A stretch of DNA of 37,494 nucleotides from Chara braunii (taxonomy: Eukaryota > Streptophyta > Charophyceae > Charales > Characeae). The DNA lies in assembly GCA_003427395.1 (NCBI GenBank), contig BFEA01000133.1, positions 506,640 through 544,133 of the forward strand. Direction: 5' to 3'. A program made the translations under genes and the position numbers. Numbering within the stretch: position 1 is the stretch's first letter; every line of letters begins with the position of its first letter. Shown here piece by piece: positions 1 through 9,224 of this stretch. The notes under the pieces were generated by a model. The model did no database searches. It was not told the origin of the DNA and saw only the letters and a list, made by a program, of their open reading frames with translations.

Positions 1-37
1 CCAGCACCTTCGGGGAGGCTCCATCTGGCAGTTTAAG

Positions 38-80
38 TTTTTTTTTTTTTTTTTTGTTTTTTTTTTTTTGTTTTGTTTTA
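38..80. repeat. T-rich simple-sequence tract
   Basis: Near-uninterrupted T runs broken by single G residues. The preceding bases include GGCTCCATCTGG, which resembles the start of a dispersed repeat seen at 1779, 1987, 6721 and 36771. The tract may be the oligo-T end of such an element running off the window edge. Confidence 0.8.
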
Positions 81-330
81 GTTGCTGTGTGCCAAATTTG
101 GTAACATTGGGGCCATTGGAATTTCCTCTGGTCAGATTTCTGAAATTTCTTTTTAATTGGAATGTTGGTGAAATTTCATGAAAGGGCACTTTTTCTGCCC
201 TTCAAAGTGCACTTTTGCCTTGCTGTTTTATAGGTCCTTGCTGTTTTATAGGTTTTTTAAGTTTTTTATTTCCAATTTCTTTTTTGTAAGTAGTTAGTAT
301 GATCTCCCGTCTTTTTTATAGGGGTATCTT

Positions 331-520
331 CAGTAGAGTCCCTAAAACGAGTTATAATTGCACTATGGGGCAAGATACGGTTTGCAATTGCACTTAGGGC
401 ACCCTACCCGGCCAGAAAGCTGGGTTCAGTGGGTTGTATACATTGCCCCAAGAACTGCAATTCCAGACTGTATCCTGGCCCATAGTGCAGTTATAAGTCA
501 TTTTCGCGACTCCCGTGTAG
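331..520. mobile_element. Foldback (MITE-like) inverted repeat
   Basis: The arm at about 336-394 and the reverse complement of about 452-512 match over roughly 58 nt. Both contain GAGTC at the tip, TTATAA(T/C)TGCACTATGGG and an AATTGCA block. By eye the arms agree at around three quarters of positions, around a spacer of about 60 nt. There is no ORF, and I could not find a convincing target-site duplication, so the class of element is open. A small non-autonomous DNA transposon is the likeliest reading. Confidence 0.6.
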
Positions 521-629
521 TTTCCCCTTTTTGATAAATGGCATGAGAAGTTGTCTGAAAATTGAGGCCTCTGTTAACAGCCTCTCAAACACGTCGGCAT
601 TTTCACAAAAATAACAAATAATAAATAAG

Positions 630-680
630 ACACCTCAAGCCCGACGCCCTTTCAACAAAACAGAAAAAGCAACCATCCTA
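630..680. repeat. Dispersed repeat R1, copy 1
   Basis: The block contains CCTCAAGCCCGACGCCCTTT, then CAACAAAACAG and AAAAGCAACCATCC. Related copies lie at 1436-1481 and 2766-2803, each running into A-rich sequence. This is probably a tail of a retroposed element. The rest of 521-959 shows only A/T-rich sequence and a short TATATA run near 733, with no gene I can support. Confidence 0.6.
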
Positions 681-959
681 CAAACACGTAGGCCTGTTCT
701 CAAAAAATAATAAACAAGATATCTCTTTTTTTATATATATATAATTGTATTAGAAGGGCCCAGTGCCCAAGGCAAGTTACATCAGGGGTGTGGTCCCATT
801 AGCAGTATGATAGGAGTGTGGCGGACGCAGTGTGACACTGAGTGGCAGCAGCCTGACAGGTTCATTACGAATTTCTGGGGTGAGAAAACAGGAGAAAGGC
901 AAGAAAAAAAAAAAGAAACAGAGACCTCCCACCTGAAATCACCGCAGAGTGCTTCCCAG

Positions 960-985
960 CCATCAGATCACAAATGATCTGATGG
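960..985. repeat. Perfect 11-bp hairpin
   Basis: CCATCAGATCA, loop CAAA, then TGATCTGATGG. The stem is perfect. No T-run follows and no gene is adjacent, so I do not call it a terminator. It may be the core of a small foldback element. Confidence 0.8.
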
Positions 986-1677
986 CGGTGGTTGCAACAA
1001 CAGTGCAGAAAGTAACTGCCACATTTTCTGGAATCAACTCAACTTCTGTCAGCAGTGATCCTGACGCCCTCCATATACTCCGTGATTGAAGGAGGGCTCC
1101 ACCCAATGAGATAATTGCACAACAGCAAGCAAAATACTGAAAATGTTCTACCCAGTGGGCCTATGGCCAAACCCGCTCTCTTTTGGGGTTGGCCATGCCC
1201 CCAACGGATTGAAAAGATTTTGGCGGGAAGCTTCCTTTGCACCGGCATGCCCATTGTTAAGGAGAGGAGGAGGGGAACCAAGATCTCCTTACTTTTTTAG
1301 GGTAATACATGTAAACTACTGACCGTGGGATCACCAGTACTGCACGGCAGGATTTGGGTCACTCAACTGCCACACAAACTCTTTTCTATCCTATCCGGTT
1401 GCTAGTGGGACCATGCCCCAGCACAATAGCTAATAACTCAAGCCCGTCGCCATTTCAACAAAACAGGAAAAGCAACCATCCAAAAAAAGAAAAAAGAAGA
1501 AAAAAAAGAAAAGAAAAAGCAACCATCTTACCAGGAGGAGTTCCGGCGGTTTGACTTGTTTTGGGTCTCGGCCTTTTCTCGTTTGGGACCGTCAGGGCCG
1601 ATCTTCAAGCATCATAGGTTTTTTCCAGTTGCAGCCTTCAGTCCACCGGGAGGATCAAGGGTGCTGCTGATGGTGTT
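986..1677. other. No recognisable gene; repeat-bearing stretch
   Basis: Short open frames occur on both strands but overlap one another and have low-complexity or unremarkable composition. The stretch holds R1 copy 2 (1436-1481) followed by an A/G-rich tract (about 1482-1520). Nothing else can be identified. Confidence 0.5.
1436..1481. repeat. Dispersed repeat R1, copy 2
   Basis: CTCAAGCCCGTCGCC, then CAACAAAACAG and AAAAGCAACCATCC match the copy at 630-680 closely. It is followed by an A/G-rich run that ends in another AAAGCAACCATC at about 1516-1528. Confidence 0.65.
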
Positions 1678-1707
1678 TTATTATTATTATTATTATTATT
1701 TTTTATT
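1678..1707. repeat. (TTA)n microsatellite
   Basis: About seven to eight TTA units followed by T-rich sequence. It sits immediately upstream of the first 105-bp duplicated block. Confidence 0.9.
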
Positions 1708-1710
1708 TTT

Positions 1711-1815
1711 AAACAGAACAACCCGAGGCGGTGGTAGTGGTGCTGGTAAGAGCAGACACAGCTATCACTGTCGGGGAGACTCCATCTATTGGTGGGGAGC
1801 AGCACCTGCTGGAAA
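1711..1815. repeat. 105-bp duplicated block, copy 1 (adjacent to adapter)
   Basis: From AAACAGAACAACCCGAGG to CACCTGCTGGAAAC this block is repeated at 1919-2023 with a single obvious difference (CACAGC against CACCGC). Copy 1 stops exactly where the adapter at 1816 begins. That is the pattern expected when a mate-pair read running into its junction adapter is built into a contig and the true locus is then assembled again. The duplication may therefore be artefactual. Confidence 0.85.
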
Positions 1816-1853
1816 CTGTATCTTATACACATCTAGATGTGTATAAGAGACAG
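1816..1853. other. Nextera mate-pair junction adapter (assembly contaminant)
   Basis: Two Tn5 mosaic ends lie head to head: the left half CTGTATCTTATACACATCT and the right half AGATGTGTATAAGAGACAG. Only one base departs from the standard 38-nt mate-pair junction (A for C at 1820). This is a library-construction sequence, and no natural element is known to carry this exact palindromic junction. DNA on its two sides need not be contiguous in the genome. Confidence 0.95.
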
Positions 1854-1918
1854 GCTATGTTATCTGAAGGCTATGTGTGTATGTAGCCCGTAGGCAATAT
1901 ATAGTTCTTTTTTTTTAA

Positions 1919-2023
1919 AAACAGAACAACCCGAGGCGGTGGTAGTGGTGCTGGTAAGAGCAGACACCGCTATCACTGTCGGGGAGACTCCATCTATTGG
2001 TGGGGAGCAGCACCTGCTGGAAA
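1919..2023. repeat. 105-bp duplicated block, copy 2
   Basis: Matches 1711-1815. Unlike copy 1 it continues naturally into the dispersed-repeat consensus (GGAAACCGGGTCCAGC), so this is probably the authentic copy. The 65 nt between the adapter and this block look unique within the window. Confidence 0.85.
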
Positions 2024-2036
2024 CCGGGTCCAGCGT
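1987..2036 (+). repeat. Dispersed repeat R2
   Basis: A block running CTCCATCTATTGGTGGGGAG, then CAGCACCTGCTGG, then AAACCGGGTCCAGC. Related copies are at 1779-1815, both arms of the hairpin at 6637-6770, and 36771-36840. No coding capacity is apparent. It probably represents one end of a short retroposed or foldback family. Confidence 0.7.
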
Positions 2037-2765
2037 CCCTGAACAGCAATTTTTCCTTGTTTATACAGATATTTGAATGCAACACCGGTAGCCTCTTGGA
2101 CCACCCTCGACGGAGGCAGTTCGTGGGTGAGGCCACAGGCGTGCTCAGTGTGCAAAGTTTTGCCTACATGACAGCTATATTCGGGCAGCAGTTATCCCAA
2201 TACCTAAGGTTGCTGTAGAGGTGGGTTACTAGACGGATGGCAGTCACCCACAGTACTCGGCCATTCGGTTGTTCAGATGAACCCCTCTGAAGCCCCCACC
2301 CACCCTTCCTCTTATCTTTTTGCCCTGGCGCACCCCCACCCCCCTATCTAGCATCAAGGGTCCACCGTCTACGTAGACAGTCTCAGGTGGTAATTACCGA
2401 GGATGGAAGATGGTCTTGCTGGTCCTCCCTGTGCTGCCTCCAGGCCCAGCAACTGTATGAGTGATGGGTGACTGACGGGTCGCAGCAGGTTGTGTGGCTT
2501 CTCGTGTGGCAGCACCCTCAGGAGCCCGACCAGTTGCTGCTGTCGTCGCATATGCGAATTTGCGCACGCGACATACAGGGTCAGCCGGACTCTGCAGAGG
2601 TGGTCTTTTCCTGGCGGATTTGGCGAAGCGGTCCTGCCCACCCCCGATTTTCCTGCATTGTGTGGGCCAACCGCCGACCCTCACACTCTCTTCTGTATGA
2701 TCTGGCATCATCTATGGCCTTTTCTTTTCTCCTTTTATCTGGATCGGCCCCCTGTGCAATAAGCT
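2037..2765. other. No recognisable gene
   Basis: Several overlapping open frames exist on both strands around 2369-2818 (up to about 116 codons). None has a motif I recognise, and they compete for the same DNA. The region is moderately GC-rich with C-rich runs near 2290-2350. I cannot assign it. Confidence 0.4.
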
Positions 2766-2803
2766 ACCTCAAGGCCGTCGCCCTTTTCACACACACAAAA
2801 AAA
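2766..2803. repeat. Dispersed repeat R1, copy 3
   Basis: ACCTCAAGGCCGTCGCCCTT followed by CACACACAAAAAAAG. It matches the left part of the copies at 630 and 1436, and it directly precedes the tRNA-like SINE head. Confidence 0.55.
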
Positions 2804-2807
2804 GATC

Positions 2808-2852
2808 CTGCGGCCTAGCCTGAGCTCAGTTGGTAAGGCATGCAAGTGGTAT
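2808..2852 (+). mobile_element. tRNA-like SINE, 5' half (interrupted by LTR)
   Basis: GAGCTCAGTTGG (about 2822-2833) fits the Pol III A box apart from its first base. The matching B box (GGTTCAATCCC) lies beyond the LTR at about 5576. Removing the LTR and one copy of the short repeat (T)GGTAT(TGA) leaves about 32 nt between the boxes, which is the spacing in a tRNA. GCGGCCT before the A box can partly pair with TGGCCTC after the B box, like an acceptor stem. A pseudo-tRNA is the alternative. Confidence 0.65.
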
Positions 2853-3765
2853 TGACAAACTACTTCCTGAACCCGTGCTATCTTTCGTACCCTTTTTTTT
2901 GCTTGTATCATACCAACCCCATAAGAACCCCGTTTCGTTTTCTTGATTTCGGGTGCCGCGTTTTGGGCCCCCATCTTTCGGAAGCTTTTACGATTCCCGG
3001 GTTCTGCTTTTTCTTTTTGCAATTCGGGAAATACATAGGAATTTACGTGCGCCTTAGCGAGCGCACTGGGAATTGGGCCCGGCAGTTGGGAATTCCGGGA
3101 TAAGCGGAACGTCGACGTGTCCTTTGTGTGTGTGAATGTTCTCGGTCGCGTTGGGGAAAACTCTCGGAATTTTGTGGGGATACGAATAGGCGTAGGACTT
3201 TCTTTTCCGGCGTCGCTCTTTCGCGCGCGGATATGGTGATTTCAATTTTGAATTGGTTTAGGATGTAGGCAAGCTGTAACTGTTTCGGTGCCTTTTTCTC
3301 TTTTTTTGTTGACGGCGCCGTGCATGCAAAGTTTTCTCCTCTCTGTCCCCCGCATCGCTCTCTCCCGCGCTCCTTTTTCCTTCCTCCTCCTCTTTCTCTC
3401 TCCTCGTAACTGTTTTTCTCCCTCCCTCTCTCTCCCGCTCTGCTCTTTGCGCGCCCATTTCCCTTTCTTGATCATCTGAATCTTGGACCCGTCTTGCACT
3501 ACTTCTCGCACCTTTTCTTTTCTCGCCGTTCGAGCAAAGCTTGCGAAGTCCGGTCGATCCTTCAATTACTCTCGCCCACCAATCAGACGCGTGGTACGGT
3601 AGGATTTGCCTATTGCGCGAAAAGTCTGATTGGCCAATTGCCGAGTTTCGAAGGATCAGCATGGCTTCTATAGCGCGCTTCTCGCAAAGTCTTCTCCTCC
3701 TGCTTCTCTTCTTACACTTCAACTTTCCACCGGCCTTCTCTCTCCCTTGTCTCCCTCCTCGCCGC

Positions 3766-3771
3766 TATAAA
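3766..3771 (+). promoter_or_regulatory. LTR core promoter TATA box
   Basis: TATAAA within CTATAAATTCCG, the same context as in the other LTRs of the window (13600, 24724 and 29434 on the - strand). In an LTR this marks the U3 promoter. The transcription start would lie roughly 25-35 nt downstream. Confidence 0.7.
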
Positions 3772-4616
3772 TTCCGCAAACGCGCCCGGAAATCTCTCTT
3801 ATGTTCTCGACTCCTGAGCCAGCTTCCGGGAAGCAGTGGCTAGGCAGAGTTTTGATGCGAGTCGGAAAGTCCTGTCAGGCTGTCGATAGGCTGGCCGATT
3901 GCGCACTTGATTGCCACGACGGACTGTGGGATCTGGGTGAACCGCGTCGAGTTTACGTCAGCGGGGTGACGATCGCAGTGGTGGGAGGTAGCACGCGACG
4001 GCCGGGATCGTCGGTGCGGGTATGAGGATCAATTATTGGAATTGAGTAGGTGATTGGCCCGGGGCCATATTGGAATTAACGGCGAATGCGCCTTTGTTGT
4101 TGCAGACCTTTATCTCTGGCGTGAGTGCACGGCGACAACGCCGAACTTCCTCCTTTTCGGATCTTGTCATCTCCTATCTCGACTTTCCTCCCTCATCCCC
4201 CTCTCTCTCCTCTATCTTTGAATGATGATGTGTCTCGGTGTTTGTCTCCCCCTTGGATGGGAATGAATCTGTGTGCTTTCCGGTGTGAAAGAACTTCTTC
4301 CGGAACTCTTCCATTAGTTTCCTGGGTATTTCGCACCTTCCACAGTGAATGTATGTATGAAGATGCGCGTCTTTTTGTGTTGATTAGACGCAGCCCCCAA
4401 CAGGGTTTTTGTTCGAGAATGCAAGAGTGTTTAGATCTGTAGTTCTGAAAGCCCTGCGCATCCCACCTGCCTTATGCTGCACGACATCAGCCACCGAGCC
4501 ACCGGGCGGCCTCGGGAAACAAGTCGCCTTGGATCAACGCCGCGTTGGCTTACTAAACCTGAGTCACGGGTTGGTCCCTTAGTTACATGCCTGATCAAGC
4601 TGATGACTGTTTTCTT

Positions 4617-4620
<4 letters not shown>

Positions 4621-4702
<82 letters not shown>
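4621..4702. repeat. (CT)n microsatellite
   Basis: About 41 uninterrupted CT units inside the solo LTR. The - strand LTR has an equivalent (CT)n at 29089-29169, while the two LTRs of the + strand element lack it. It creates long false reading frames of alternating Arg-Glu or Leu-Ser. Confidence 0.97.
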
Positions 4703-4705
<3 letters not shown>

Positions 4706-5556
4706 GTTGAAAAGGATTGATTGATGGTGGCGCGAGTGTTTTCTTTTCTTGATGACGTCTCGGGATTTTTGAAATTGATTGACATGTGGACTGACAAACC
4801 CCCTTCGATCGGGCGTCAGCCTCCCGTATCTCCCGTATCAACACGACCTTTTCCTTACAACAAGGAAAGGACACGTGTATGCGAGTGGGACATACGAGAA
4901 GCCATCGCACGAATCGGCGGACAATATTACTTTCCTCCGGAAAACCGTTGTTCGGGGTTCGTAGAGGCTGGGTTTGTCATTATCGATACACACTTCCCAC
5001 CCTACTCGATATTGTTGTCATTCAACGAGTTGATAGTCATCCCGTGGACGGCAGTAGAACCCCACTAGCCGCACACTCTATGCACCGAATGCCAGCACTG
5101 TGAGCGCTACGAAACCAGGGGTTTCCACTACCGTGTGCGGAGTGAGGACGAACATAGAGAAAGAGCCACGCGACTAAGACCCTCCACGTCGGATTTAGAA
5201 CTGGTCGGTGAACGACGACGGGACTTAATACGGAAACGAGACACGCGAAGCATGCCGAAGCCTTTCTGTTCTAAACGACGGGCTGTAGCCAAGTGGGAAG
5301 TCCGATAATATTTTCTGGATTGAATTTGTATTTCTCTCTCCTCTTGCGCCAAACTTCCGCGCACATTTTTGCGTCGCTCGAAAAACGATCGACTTACTTC
5401 GTCGGACCAACACGGGGGATCTCAGTTCCATCTGTGTCACCACACTCACTTCCAAAAATCCTTGGCACACCCCATCTTGCTGTTTTTCTGGGCCTCTTTC
5501 CGCACACCTAGCACTCCGAACGAAAGACAACACAGGGTGTGAGGTTGCACGTCACA

Positions 5557-5858
5557 TGGTATTGAGGAGATCTTGGGTTCAATCCCCATTGGCCTCATGT
5601 ACCTTCCTGGGCATGCTTGGTGCCCCTCTATCAGCATTGAGCAGAGTCTGCTGATGTTCATAGGGGGAGGGGACCGGACGGGAGGCGCAGGGGTTGGTCC
5701 AATTGGCATGGTCCCTGATGCTACGGGCTGACCCCTGGTCGACATCACCCACCTCCAGGTGTGATGCAGCCCCCACATGTTCCCTCGTTGGAAGCTTGAA
5801 CCTAGAGCTTGACAATCTTATCTACAGACTCTACACTTATCAGTCTTGGAAAAGGCAA

Positions 5859-5891
<33 letters not shown>
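5557..5891 (+). mobile_element. tRNA-like SINE, 3' half, ending in T30
   Basis: It resumes with TGGTATTGAGGAG, then the B box GGGTTCAATCCCC at about 5575-5587, which forms a T-arm-like stem. A GC-rich body without long ORFs follows to about 5861, ending in an uninterrupted run of 30 T. Some plant SINEs end in T runs. The body matches no SINE I can name, and its 3' limit is a guess based on the T tract. Confidence 0.55.
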
Positions 5892-5892
<1 letters not shown>

Positions 5893-5968
5893 AAACCAAA
5901 GCTCCATCTAGAGCTTGGCGATCTTGTCTACAGACTCTACATTTATCAGTCTTGGAAAAGTCAGTATT
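5802..5968. repeat. 61-bp direct repeats flanking a T30 tract
   Basis: 5802-5861 (CTAGAGCTTGACAATCTTAT ... CAATAC) is repeated at 5908-5968 with a handful of substitutions. Between them lie T30 (5862-5891) and GAAACCAAAGCTCCAT. The repeats are too long for a normal target duplication. A tandem duplication of a SINE 3' end, with slippage of the T run, is more likely. Confidence 0.8.
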
Positions 5969-6636
5969 ACACTGGAAGGTGTGAAGATTGAAGGCAAGGA
6001 AATGACAGATTTAATTCAACAATTTGTACAAACAGAACTCAGGGCTCAATGGGAAACGACAAGAATTGGTCTTATGAGTCTTAAAAAATATATATATATA
6101 TATTAAACAAAGAATTCAAAAATTCAATTTGGACTGGTTGGGGGATGTATCAGGGGAGAAACTGGGGGAGGTGGTCTGGCTTGGAGAGGAAGGGGATCAG
6201 GTGTCCTTCAAGCGGGATTACCAGACATTCTTTCAAGACTGGTTTGACATTCAACCAGGAGCTGCCTTGAGATCGTCTGAGTTTTTCCCTACTCATTTTC
6301 CTCCATCTCAACTTGCTTTGGTGGATCATCAGTGGTTTGAGGGAGGAGAAGGATGAGAGGCGGTGGGAATGATTAGTGGGTTTGCTTGAGTGTGGGGCTG
6401 TATTATGGGTGCTTGAAGGGGAAACTGTTGGATATAGTATTTTCATTACGCGGCCAGAAAAATGCCTGAAGAGGCAGTTTATTCTTCAGAAATGAGGCAG
6501 TTCATTTTCCAGAAATGAATAGGTATAGCATCAGCATCAGTCGTTGATTGTTCGCATAACCTGTAGTATTGTTAGATCTTCATATCAGGTGGTCAACAGG
6601 TGTTTTTTATCAACTCAATGTTGTATTTCTGGGGAC
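5969..6636. other. No assignable gene; possible exon-like fragment
   Basis: The frame over about 5973-6088 (EGVKIEGKEMTDLIQQF, then VQTELRAQWE) and the one at 6129-6356 have protein-like composition. Neither shows a recognised domain, and AT-rich sequence separates them. A fragment of an old gene or element is possible. The end (6440-6590) contains short degenerate repeats of CAGAAATGA(A/G). Confidence 0.3.
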
Positions 6637-6770
6637 GTTGGACCCGTTTTTCAGCAGGTGATGCTCCCCACCAATAGACTGGAGCTCTTTTTTTTTCTTT
6701 TTTTTTTTTCCTGAAACAAATGCTCCAGTCTATTCGTGGGGAGCAGCGCATGCTGGGAACCGGGCCCAGC
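6637..6770. repeat. Inverted repeat of R2 around an oligo-T loop
   Basis: The left arm 6637-6686 is an imperfect reverse complement of 6721-6770. Both carry the R2 consensus (CTCCAGTCTATT, GTGGGGAGCA, GGGAACCGGGCCCAGC or its relatives). The loop is T/C-rich. Two R2 copies probably inserted head to head, or this is a foldback derivative. Confidence 0.8.
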
Positions 6771-6787
6771 ATCCCATATCGAATTGT

Positions 6788-6833
6788 ACAGATCATTGAG
6801 AACATTTGAGAACAGTTGAGATCATTTGAGATA
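6788..6833. repeat. Degenerate 10-11-bp tandem repeat
   Basis: Four to five units of the type (A/T)CATTTGAGA run in a row. It follows the R2 hairpin directly. Confidence 0.75.
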
Positions 6834-6980
6834 CTAGGGTCATTACCCGACTTCGACTGAGATCAGTCTGTGAATATCGAATGACCTAATAAGGAACTAC
6901 ACATGCAATAGACTGGAGCTCTGTGTGTGGCAAGTAGGAATGTATGCTCCTACCATCACTCCTATCTATCATGATGGGTT

Positions 6981-7031
6981 AATAAAAAATAAAAATAAAA
7001 ATAAAAATAAAAATAAAAATAAAAATAAAAA
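6981..7031. repeat. (AAAAT)n microsatellite
   Basis: About nine AATAA/AAAAT units. The open frame across it (Lys-Asn repeats) is an artefact of the repeat. From 7032 to 7210 nothing is recognisable. Confidence 0.95.
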
Positions 7032-7210
7032 AATGGAAGCACCTATCTCTGATATTATAAAAATCCTGAGTAGATCTGGATTTTGTACTGCGCGTGAAAT
7101 CAATGAAAGTGGGAACTAGCTGAAAGATTACTATGGAAAAAGAAAGCAGTGATCTTACGTTTTGTGGCCTGAAAGGCCATACCGTCTAGATTTGACAGGT
7201 AATTGAATAG

Positions 7211-7904
7211 CTTGGGCTTAAATTAACGCCCTGAAAATATGTGAGCGGCAACCTTTTGTGGGTTCTTTCTTGAGGGTCCGAAATGAGGATGACCTTATTA
7301 AAGGACAGAAACCTGGTATTAAGGCCGGACAGGATTTCGTATCCTGGTCAAACCGCAGCCAAAAAGCTGCCGCAATTGTTGGTTGGCTTCATAGGATCGA
7401 TAGAAACTCTACGATTCACGAGAAAATTCCGGGTCAGGTTATGCTTTTAAGAATGACGTACCTCAGAAAGGGCTTTCCAGTTGACCTATTCATAAAGGTC
7501 CTGGGAAACTTTGCGGTAGGGAGGGGCCCTGTCTGGGAGTTGACTGCTTGTCTCGTACGTCAATTTGCTTAGATGGGTGGGTTCCTTCCGGTCGCCAACC
7601 TTCATTTTGCTATTGTCAGATGTTGGGGTAGTATATATTAGACTAGTTCGATATTATTTTCCTCTCTTTTCAGCAGACCTGTTGAGGCAGTCATTCCCTG
7701 CTAACCTTCAGAATGACAGCCGCCAAGTTTGTCGGTAAGATCGGTGGATCTTGGGGTTGTTGGCCAGAAAGTGGGGCGGTGGGATGCGACAAACATGATG
7801 TGAATTCTTTTTATCTGACATCCCGAACTACGGGTTTCTGCTGTTGCTAGTTTGTAAGACTGTGTACATCTCGCTTTGTGTGGTGTGTACCCTTTTGCCC
7901 TTGC
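7211..7904 (+). repeat. Left pseudo-LTR of the Penelope-like element
   Basis: Similarity to 11696-12361 runs from CTTGGGCT to TACCCTTTTGCCCTTGC. It contains the end of an RT reading frame (7258-7572: AGQDFVSWSNRSQK, GWLHRIDRNS and YLRKGFPVDLF), then non-coding sequence with a TTTTCCTCTCTTTTCAG acceptor-like site and CGGTAAGAT donor-like sites. It is diverged from the right copy by scattered substitutions, so this is not a recent duplication or an assembly error. Confidence 0.85.
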
Positions 7905-8036
7905 GCATGCACTTGATAACTGCCGAAGGGTTGCTGCTCCGTTTTGGTGGTCAAGACCTCAACATTCGAGGAAGACTAATGCTTGAAGAAGATCGACTCT
8001 CGCATCTTACTCTCCGCTGGTACTAGACAACGTGTC

Positions 8037-9224
8037 ATGGCGTCTTCTAGCCAGCAACCTCGTAGTGAAGAAGGCAGTGGGGGGACGCAAGGTGGAAGGT
8101 GTAATGCCCCACAGTGTTACTCTTGTAAACACTGTGGAAATTACGCACGTGATTGTGGACTGTACTGGAAGGAGGAAAAGGAGAAAGCCGACTGTCGTTG
8201 AGATCAAGACTTGGAAGGGAGACCTGTTGAAGCTACTAGAAGGGACGAACCTCGAGCTCGGTCTACCTCTCCTCGGTGTAATCGTTGGGAGCCTCCACGC
8301 AGATCGCCTTCGACTAACAGATACATTTCGAGATATGAACCGCCCAAGGAGAAGGATCCAACTGGGGAATTGATGGCGATGCTTTTGGTGAAGGAGGCTG
8401 CCAAGGAACAAAAACGTAAAGAGAAGGAGGAGAGGAAGAAACAGCGTCGCGATGCTTTGGAGAAAGAGGAAAAAGAGAAGCGAAAGCGTGAAAGGAAGGA
8501 ACAAGAAAAGCAATAAAACGATCTGAGGGTAGCGAAAATCATTGATATGCAACTATCGAGAAGATGGGGTCCTAGGCAACAGAAACAAGAATTGGAGAAG
8601 AAGTGTGAAAGAAATCGAAGAAAGACGAATCTGCAACGTAAACTTTGACCTATGCATCAGAGCGATTCTGATTCTAACGAAGATCTAAGAGGTCTTCAAG
8701 TGGGGACAGAACGTATGCGCATCGACGTCGAGACATCTTCCGACGAGGAGGAAATGGTCTCCCCTATTATTACTCCTTTGACTCATACGGTGAGGAAGAT
8801 GTACGGGTCCGTCCAAGGGAGAGGTAGACCACGTCTGCCTTTCTTGCCGCGTAATATCACCAAGGAGATTGTGCCGGAAGCAGGTGCGGAAGCGAGAGAA
8901 CATTACATTTGTAACACTAAAGAGCAACATGAGTCTTTGGACTATAAGGAGGTAAAGAAGATCTGCAAGAAAGAACAAGTTCCTTATATCCGTAAACAAC
9001 AGGCCATTGTTGACCTTGCAGAACGCCGGGCAGCCAAATCTTTCGGCCATCGGAAGACTGCACCGGCTCCGACCCCTCTTGCCGATGCTTCGAGCAGCTC
9101 CGATACAGCATCTTCATCGGACGTGTCGGAAGGAGGCAGTGACAGCGACCCGTGAAGAGAATGGCCGACTAAGCGCCTTTGGGGTATCTGTCGAGCTTTG
9201 ATACGGAAACATAAGGAACATTGA
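8037..9224 (+). pseudogene. Penelope-like element ORF1 region (CCHC-like, coiled coil, SAP-like)
   Basis: The first ATG in the main frame (8037) opens a Ser/Gly-rich leader. It is followed by a degenerate zinc knuckle, CYSCKHCGNYARDC, in which Asn replaces the ligand His. Next come an Arg/Ser-rich stretch, a Lys/Glu-rich segment with coiled-coil character (about 8376-8513), and an acidic Ser/Asp part. At about 8943-9045 a helix-loop-helix resembles SAP domains (YKEVKKICKKEQVPYIRKQQ onwards). In-frame stops at 8199, 8514, 8646, 9153 and 9222 break the frame; four are TGA and one TAA. The same frame continues into the GIY-YIG part, so a single ancestral polyprotein is likely. The role would be nucleic-acid binding, by analogy with other element-encoded CCHC proteins. 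Confidence 0.7.

Larger units (their letters stand above)
2852..5556 (+). mobile_element. Solo LTR of a Ty3/gypsy-type element
   Basis: The start TTGACAAACTACTTC aligns with the LTR start at 12835. The TATA region (CTATAAATTCCG) and the end (CTTGGCACACCCC ... GTGAGGTT..CGTCACA) match those of the LTRs at 12833, 23956 and 27235(-). The end is closest to the fragment at 35075-35526, so this is a sister subfamily. No PBS or gag-pol lies on either side. The repeat GGTAT occurs at both junctions (2848-2852 and 5558-5562), as for a 5-bp target duplication, so it probably arose by LTR-LTR recombination. Exact ends are uncertain by about 3 nt. A long (CT)n lies inside. Confidence 0.8.

Noticed and set aside
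2369-2818. Cluster of overlapping 68-116-codon frames
   Set aside because: Frames on both strands compete for the same DNA; no domain or conserved copy is visible in the window.
3258-3722. - strand Arg/Lys/Glu-rich frame of about 154 codons
   Set aside because: It lies in pyrimidine-rich LTR leader DNA, which yields charged low-complexity frames on the opposite strand.
4431-4910. Long open frames with Arg-Glu or Leu-Ser runs on both strands
   Set aside because: They are created by the (CT)n microsatellite. The same happens at 29038-29327.
8007-8552. - strand 181-codon Phe/Leu-rich frame
   Set aside because: Shadow of the Lys/Glu-rich ORF1 coding strand of the Penelope-like element.
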